Source of the DNA: Adiantum capillus-veneris
Taxonomy: Eukaryota > Streptophyta > Polypodiopsida > Polypodiales > Pteridaceae
Length of the DNA stretch: 64,000 nucleotides
Assembly: GCA_014529385.2 (NCBI GenBank)
Contig: CM043960.1
Location: forward strand, 116,382,043 to 116,446,042
Direction of reading: 5' to 3'
Shown piece by piece: positions 57,644 to 64,000 of the stretch (position 1 is the first letter of the stretch; every line of letters starts with the position of its first letter). Made by a program: the position numbers and the translations under genes. The notes below the pieces were generated by a model, which worked only from the letters and a program-made list of their open reading frames with translations, ran no database searches and had not been told where the DNA came from.

Positions 57644-59044
57644 TCAATGTGAGGGGTTTTGACGCATCTTTATCTTGTACTCCACAACCCTTTCCATGCC
57701 CATAGCCTCAATTGGAAGAGATCCCGTCTCAAGAAGTAGGATCATATATGGTGTTTGTGTCTTAACTTGGAGAAAGTTTGTAAGAAAATGCTTTTGGACA
57801 TTCTCAAACTCTTTCCAAGTAGATTTTGAGATTCTCCTGTCCCACACTTCAACTCCATAAAGAAGAACCAGTGTCACCAATGTATCAAAAATATACTTCT
57901 TGAGAACCCAACGCTTGATGTTTCCCACATTACACATGTTCTCAAATGCATAATATGCTCTCTTTCCCGCTTCCAAATGACGTACAACACATTCATGCCA
58001 CTTGTGATTCGACGGAACCTCAAGGCCAAGGTACTTAAAGATCTCAGCAACTTCAAGTGTCTCATTGATGTACACAATGCATGGTTTCTCCTTATGTGGT
58101 TGGTTTTCACAAGCATAACCTTTGTTTTGGCTTCATTCACAATCAGACCACTATGCAAGAAAAATTTCTCAAGGACAACCATAAGATTTTGTGCGTCTTC
58201 TAATGTGTGTGCTAGAAGCACTACATCATCCGCATACAACAAAAGCATGATTACCGCATTGCAAATAATGACCTCTTCAATGCCTTTTTTTTTGCATAAA
58301 GTCAAGTATTGTTTGTTTCGATTGATCATTTGTTTCCCAATAGTGCTTACAATTTTTTTTGAAATTTCTCTTCCCATGCGCAATTGACAAATCACCTTCT
58401 CATAGATTTGAGAAACCGCAAGCATAAACTCACTTGGCACTTGGAGTTCTTCCATCCTTCTCCACAAATTGTTACGTGGAATCATATCAAAGGCTTTCTT
58501 AAAGTCCAGAAAACAACAATACAATCACTTGTCTTTCAACCGACTTTTCTCCATGAGAACACGAAGAGTGACAAGATAATCAATGGTGCTATGACATCGA
58601 TAAAAACCTGCTTGTTATTCTCTTCAAACCAATCACACAATCTCATCTCCATTATGCACCCAATCAACTTTTCCATAAGAGACCCAATCATTATAGTCCG
58701 GTAGTTGTTTACATTCTTTACATCCTTCACCCAATTAGTACTCCAATCATAAGGCATACCATGTTGAAGTGAAAGTTGAACATATCACACATCCATTTAT
58801 GGATAAAATCTCCCGTCCTTTTGATCATCTCTGGCTGGATACCTTGAAGATCTCCCGCTTTGTGAGTAGCCAACTTTTCAAGCCCGCCGCATACATCCTC
58901 AATAGTAAAATAAGAGGGCACACATGGGAGTGAACCATACAATGGTATTTTTTCAGCATTTGCTTGCTCATATAATTGCCTAAAATGTGTGTACATATCC
59001 ACAAGACTCAAGTTACCAAAATTCTCAACCCGCTTGCCCCTCAA
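57644..59044 (-). pseudogene. LINE reverse transcriptase
   Basis: MRGKRVENFGNLSLVDMYTH, YFTIEDVCGGLEKLATHKAG, IQPEMIKRTGDFIHKW, NYRTIMIGSLMEKLIGCIME (RT motif 1-2 region), CCFLDFKKAFDMIPRNNLW (motif A Asp), LLLYADDVVLLAHTLEDAQN (motif C, intact YADD), GLIVNEAKTKVML, and thumb VLLYGVEVWDRRISKSTWKE. Broken by at least three shifts. Confidence 0.87.
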
Positions 59045-59329
59045 GTTTCTCCAAAATCTTCCACATGCATGTGCCTTTTCTTGGACATGAAAAAAGTTGT
59101 TGCTTTACTTCCCATCTTCTTCTCTTCTTTTGAATCAATGCTTTGTATGTATGAAAAAACTTTGATAGTTGTCTTTGCCCATAGCTACATCAAGCTTCAT
59201 CAAGGACTTTTGAGCATCTTGATATTCTTTATTAAACCACCTTTGCGCGATCTATCTTTCTTGATACCATGGAGATGCTTTATGGCAAAGCATTCTTTAG
59301 CACAAGAACAACCAACTTTCTTGAATACT

Positions 59330-60290
59330 TCTCATTTAGTTTTCAATGGTGCGTCATATTGAAGATTTTTCATCCATAAATTTTGCTCAACCATTTTAAT
59401 ATACATTGGTGCCCGTTTGAAATCCATACATAGTGATAATTTCTCTTTCCTTTGGCTGAGATTATCATGCTTAGTTGCTTCTCCACATGAAAGGTCAATA
59501 CATAAGGTCCGATGGTCAAATTCCAGGGTCCATTGACCAAACATAAAACTCTTTATGAAATACATGATGGCTTCGAAGAGTAGCATATACTCAATCACAC
59601 TGTCCCCATTATGTTTCCTACATGTAAGTCCATTGGTTCCACTCCACAAAGATACACCATTGGCAATGAGCATACTTGTGCTATTGCACATGTGTAAAAG
59701 TAACTTTACATAGTGATCCGGCTCTTTCTCATCCATTGAAGTACGATCATACAAGTGAACTTCCTCCAACTCCCTTGAAATGTATGGCATATCAAATTGT
59801 TGAGTATCATGTTGCAATGTTTTTCATATCTCCAAATACAATAAAATAACCTTTTCCTTTGAAATAAGCAATGTCCTCTTCTAAATCAAAAGATGGATGA
59901 TCTCTATCCATGCAAGCATAAAAGGGGGAATCATGACGAGTAATGTAGCAACTGGCTACAAAAATGGGTGCTCTTTTTGGTGTCATAGTTTTCAGCCATA
60001 CATAAGTTTGTACTTGTCATCTTTCACAATTGATACAAAATCTTCCAATATTTTTTTTACCATACATGCTACCCCTCCTTTCCCTCTTTGTTGCTTGAGA
60101 GTCTTTGACCACATCAGTAAATGTACATTGTAATTCTCCAAGCCGTTAATCCTTTGTGTATCATGCTCCCAAGTTTCAAGAAGAGGTACAACATCGGCTT
60201 TGCTTGTTAGTTCATCAATGCCAACCCCCGCATTCCATGGGTATCCATTACAATTTCAAAAGTATATTTTCAATTGTAAGTCAGTCTCAT
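59330..60290 (-). pseudogene. LINE endonuclease (EEP-type)
   Basis: N-terminal part near 60,240-59,990: ADVVPLLETWEHDTQRINGL (ETW metal-binding Glu), KGGVACMVKKILEDFVSIVK (GGVA). C-terminal part 59,817-59,332: LLLHMCNSTSMLIANG, NGDSVIEYMLLF (expected S-x-D-Y) and EFDHRTLCIDL (DH of the SDH motif). Stops between the halves. Confidence 0.75.
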
Positions 60291-60559
60291 AGGTCATGCA
60301 TCCCTATTTTTCTCGAGGGACTTGCCTCCTCCTTGGGCACATTTTCTTCATGAGAGATCTCCTTGTTTTTCGTATTCTTTTTCTCATATGCCTTACCACG
60401 CATATTTTTTTGCTTAATAGTGCAATATTCACATACAAAACATTATGTATTCCACAAATAGATCCAACTATTATCAAGGATAATCTTTCGTTTGGTCTCA
60501 TTCGGAATGGTGTATACAATTGGCCGTTCTTCCGAGCAAGGAGCTCCTTGCTTCCACAC

Positions 60560-61168
60560 TCTATGTGCTACATAGACCATAACTCCGAACATGAATAACA
60601 ATTTTCTTGGAATGTCTCTCCCGTTCCTTCAACTCCTCCACATCCACATTCTCAAAATTCTTTGTTTGAACCATATTTTGCATGAGTGAGGAATTAAGAA
60701 CCACATTGTTACCACATACATTAGCCCAAGACTTGTTTGTACATACATTTTTCATGTCGCATACATCCCCGGCTCATGGTGTCAAATTTCTCCTCTTTCA
60801 ATACATGGTCATGCTCTACTTTGCTCATGCGCTCCTTCAAAGCATTCAAGTCCACAAGAGAGCATGTACATTCCTTGACTTCCTCTTCAAGTTGCATCAA
60901 ACGTGTTGTTTGCATCTCAAGTGGCCTTGAGATTCTCATTATCAACCACAAGTACCATTAGTGTGCCATTCTCCATTGCAAGTGCTCGTAAGTCTTCACC
61001 TTATTTGTTTACGGTCTCTTGCAACGATACCAAGGATGCTTTGATCATGGTTTCCGATGTCGTTGGTTGGGTGGTTGCATTGCTATCTCCACACTTAGGA
61101 GATTTTGGATCATTTTCCACAATGGTTGCCCTTGAAGAAGAAGAGCCCTTGCGAGTGCCGGAAGACAT
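60560..61168 (-). pseudogene. LINE ORF1 (coiled-coil-like)
   Basis: Starts MSSGTRKGSSSSRATIVEND at 61,168, Ser/Thr-rich, then SLVSLQETVNK, MQLEEEVKECTCSLVDLNAL and KERMSKVEHDHVLKEEKFD, a heptad-like region. In the position expected of ORF1. Interrupted by stops. Role by family: RNA-binding particle protein. Confidence 0.5.
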
Positions 61169-61399
61169 TGTATGTAAAATAAGAGATGAGAGTCTACTCT
61201 CTTGAACCTGTTCACTTCAAAAGTGCTACTACAGAAATGTATTCCATAACTCTGAAATTTTTTGTCTTTACATCAATGCATAGAGGACGTTGTACTCTTT
61301 GATTGAAGCTATAGATCACCCAAATCGAAGTTTGGATGAAGAAGTTATGATCAAAAGAGTGAACTACTGTATACTAGGTAAAAAAACGGCTGCATTTTT

Positions 61400-61401
<2 letters not shown>

Positions 61402-61472
<71 letters not shown>
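61402..61472. repeat. (GA)n microsatellite
   Basis: First array of the 61.4-63.2 kb cluster. Confidence 0.97.
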
Positions 61473-61473
<1 letters not shown>

Positions 61474-61593
61474 ATATAATATTGAGATATTAAGAGGAAT
61501 CATGTAAGATAGAAGAACTTCGATAAATCTTAACAAATTAAAAAGTCTATCTCTCAAATCCTTTATGTAGACTATTTCTCTCTGCCTCTCTCC

Positions 61594-61594
<1 letters not shown>

Positions 61595-61674
<80 letters not shown>
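61595..61674. repeat. Poly-C tract followed by (CT)n
   Basis: About 30 C at 61,595-61,624, then CCCCC and CT to 61,674. Poly-C of this length is rare and is also prone to sequencing error. Confidence 0.95.
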
Positions 61675-61677
<3 letters not shown>

Positions 61678-61715
61678 GTGGGCAAGGTCTAGTGCCCAGT
61701 TCCTAGTTCCTAGCT

Positions 61716-61746
61716 CCACACACACACACAGACACACACACACACA

Positions 61747-61815
<69 letters not shown>
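61716..61815. repeat. (CA)n then (GA)n microsatellite
   Basis: CA 61,716-61,747 followed by GA 61,750-61,815. Confidence 0.96.
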
Positions 61816-61816
<1 letters not shown>

Positions 61817-61951
61817 ATCATTTATGGGCTGAAGGGTAGGAGTCATACTGTGAGTGAAAGAGATAGTCACTGTCAACAAAAAAAAGTAACTGATAAAATC
61901 TTCAAATATATATATCTTGCCCTTCTCTCTTGCTCCAATCTCTCCCTCTCT

Positions 61952-62005
61952 CTCTTGTGCACACTCATAGTGAGCACTAGCACTCACTATGAGTGTGCGC
62001 AAGAG
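61952..62005. repeat. Short palindrome, 23-bp arms
   Basis: Left arm CTCTTGTGCACACTCATAGT.. (61,952-61,974) pairs with 61,983-62,005 with one mismatch around an 8-nt loop. A related half unit (CTCACTATGAGCGTGCATGA) lies at about 62,770. A 15-bp poly-G follows at 62,007. Confidence 0.8.
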
Positions 62006-62144
62006 GGGGGGGGGGGGGGGGATAGAGCGAGAGAGATAAAAGACTCACTTGAGATAAATAGCTTCAATATCAATAATTCTTAGCAAATGAAAAATTCACC
62101 TCTCAATTCCTTTATATAGGCTATCCCCCTCTCGTACTCCTACA

Positions 62145-62472
<328 letters not shown>

Positions 62473-62547
<75 letters not shown>
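62473..62547. repeat. (GA)n microsatellite
   Basis: Left flank of the 62,568-62,708 hairpin; mirrored by a CT array on the right. Confidence 0.97.
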
Positions 62548-62551
<4 letters not shown>

Positions 62552-62567
62552 ATGATTTGATGATTTG

Positions 62568-62708
62568 ATGATTTTATCAATTACATTTTCTGTTAACAAT
62601 GAGTTTCTTTCTCTCTCACCATATCACTCCCACCCTTCTCTAGTGGGAGTGATATGGTGAGAGAGAAAGAAACTCATTGTTAACAGAAAATGTAATTGAT
62701 AAAATCAT
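62568..62708. repeat. Perfect hairpin, 66-bp arms, 9-nt loop
   Basis: Arm 62,568-62,633 (ATGATTTTATCAATTACATT.. to ..ATCACTCCCAC) is the exact reverse complement of 62,643-62,708; loop CCTTCTCTA. The flanks continue the symmetry as (GA)n on the left and (CT)n on the right. A transcript would fold into a long perfect duplex. Origin: MITE-like snap-back element. Confidence 0.92.
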
Positions 62709-62712
<4 letters not shown>

Positions 62713-62750
<38 letters not shown>

Positions 62751-62782
62751 GTAGTGAATGCTAGCGCTCACTATGAGCGTGC

Positions 62783-62846
<64 letters not shown>
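62713..62846. repeat. (CT)n, spacer, (GA)n
   Basis: CT 62,713-62,745 and GA 62,787-62,846 around a 40-bp spacer with GCTAGCGCTCACTATGAGCG. Confidence 0.95.
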
Positions 62847-62849
<3 letters not shown>

Positions 62850-63059
62850 AAGACTCACCTAAGATAAAGAGATTTAGTAATCCTTAGCAAAATAAAAAGT
62901 CGACGAGCTATTCCCTCATGTAGGCTATCCCCCTCTAATTATCCTACCTCTCTCTGTGTGTGTGTATGTGTATTTGTGTGTATGTGTGTGTGCGTGTGGG
63001 TGTGTGTCTTTTCTGCTCTCTACAACTAAGCGCTTGCACCTCTATCATTGGTTGCAAGC

Positions 63060-63168
<109 letters not shown>

Positions 63169-63189
63169 TTACTATTTACAAAAAACTTG

Positions 63190-63420
63190 CTAGTGTTAGA
63201 AGGGTGAATGTAAAGATGCATGATGCACATGTAGTGCAACTTCATAAAGTCACTGATGTTTTTCATGTGGTTGATGCTTAGATACATAGAAGGAGGGTGA
63301 ACAAGGCTTACATGGATGGTGGAGCCCAAGTGTGCGTTATGATAGAGGAAACACTGCAACAAATGGGATTGCATCTCAGAGGCAAATCTTTGTTTAGTAT
63401 TAGATATGAGTCATAAATGG
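63190..63420 (+). pseudogene. Possible Ty3 aspartic-protease relic
   Basis: After a stop, RRRVNKAYMDGGAQVCVMIE and ETLQQMGLHLRGKSLFSI, then a stop. DGGA followed by V-x-VM resembles the active site of retrotransposon aspartic proteases (ALIDxGA). Too short to be sure. Confidence 0.45.
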
Positions 63421-64000
63421 AAAAAATGTTGAGAGTCCATGTGCATGATATACACTTGTATACTCACCCACAAGGTAACTATCATCTTTGATCCTAGAAT
63501 CAATTGAATCACTTGCTAAAACATCTGCATATGTAAACTATGCACACTTCAATAGCCTCATGTACATGCATATTCTCGCAAGCATCATCTAATAGATCTT
63601 TGACACCCTACACACTAACTTCACCCTGAGCTTCAAATAACCAAGTTAACTCATACTCACACAATTTGTCCGTAAAAATCTCCTTGGGTTGTTTGAAAGA
63701 ATTCAGGCCACTACTTTGAAAGCTCTCAGGCTCACTTCTTCCATTATACACTCTAAAACGAGCATACCCAATCCCAACTATTCTCATGTCTTCACTATCC
63801 AGCAATTTGTAATCCCCCAAATCACACAAATCTAGAAGTTCTTCTAGCTGGATCCATACCCTTGTGGAGACACTTAATTATCCCTTAAATCGTCATCACA
63901 TTGTCTTTGTTTTTGGGATACAAGATGATCAATCTTAAGTTCCAGCATCACAAAACTTACATAAATCAAAGAGTTTGCAAATTCACTTCACTGTTGGAAA
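63421..64000 (-). other. Weakly coding minus-strand stretch, unrecognised
   Basis: A 73-residue minus frame (63,829-63,608) reads MCDLGDYKLLDSEDMRIVGI, ARFRVYNGRSEPESF and KQPKEIFTDKLCEYELTWLF. After its stop, similar protein-like text (VKDLLDDACENMHVHEAIEV) continues. It is probably part of a retroelement or an amplified gene family; no domain assigned. The rest to 64,000 shows nothing. Confidence 0.3.

Larger units (their letters stand above)
57040..61168 (-). mobile_element. LINE (non-LTR retrotransposon), near full length, decayed
   Basis: Minus-strand order ORF1 (61,168-60,560), apurinic-type endonuclease (about 60,250-59,330), RT (59,044-57,644), and C-terminal region with a zinc motif remnant (57,584-57,060). 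Multiple stops. Length about 4.1 kb. It lies tail-to-tail with the plus-strand copy ending near 57,010. A GA array lies about 230 bp upstream of its 5' end. Confidence 0.82.

Overview
The window looks like repeat-rich nuclear DNA of a land plant. Evidence: short GT-AG introns, plant-style Ty1/copia and Ty3/gypsy elements, LINEs, MITE-like elements, and an H3 variant that matches plant centromeric H3 best. There is no bacterial-type operon, and no tRNA or rRNA gene was recognised. Very long (GA)n/(CT)n arrays (50 to more than 100 bp) are unusually frequent. A non-seed plant such as a fern is possible, but that is only inference.

Region 1 (1-4,910) is the most interesting part. A plus-strand locus at 483-3255 strings together a centromeric-type histone H3 module, a Ulp1/C48 SUMO-protease-like module split by clean GT-AG introns, an acidic linker, and an FCP1/NIF-type HAD phosphatase module. 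A convergent two-exon gene of unknown family (4910 to 3490, minus) faces it across a GA array. The composite needs two single-base frame corrections, which cancel, so it is either a recently decayed gene or carries sequence errors.

Region 2 (4.9-28.6 kb) begins with an uninformative stretch and a Ty3 integrase relic. Arm A (about 8,895-16,394) of a large inverted repeat follows. It carries a multi-exon gene-like sequence of unknown family, a 773-bp hAT-like insertion with 8-bp target duplication, and a LINE fragment. Next come a copia element (16,660-21,850), a 279-bp TIR element, and a Ty3 element (22.7-27.3 kb) split by a solo LTR.

Region 3 (28.6-48.4 kb) is arm B, the same 5.5 kb inverted, cut into three blocks by two nested LTR retrotransposons. 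The first is a young Ty3 element (31,786-39,385) with 2-kb LTRs and a truncated pol. The second is a copia element (41,034-47,643). Removing the insertions gives about 5.5 kb in each arm.

Region 4 (48.4-61.2 kb) holds LINE and Ty3 relics. A 1.46-kb inversion (54.62-56.08 kb) explains why a Ty3 pol and a LINE both switch strand at the same two points. A long minus-strand LINE (61,168 to about 57,040) with ORF1, endonuclease, RT and a C-terminal zinc motif follows.

Region 5 (61.4-64 kb) is a cluster of GA/CT arrays interleaved with palindromic MITE-like units, including a perfect 66-bp-arm hairpin. It ends in a short aspartic-protease-like relic. Apart from region 1 and the arm A/B gene family, nearly everything recognisable is transposon-derived and broken.
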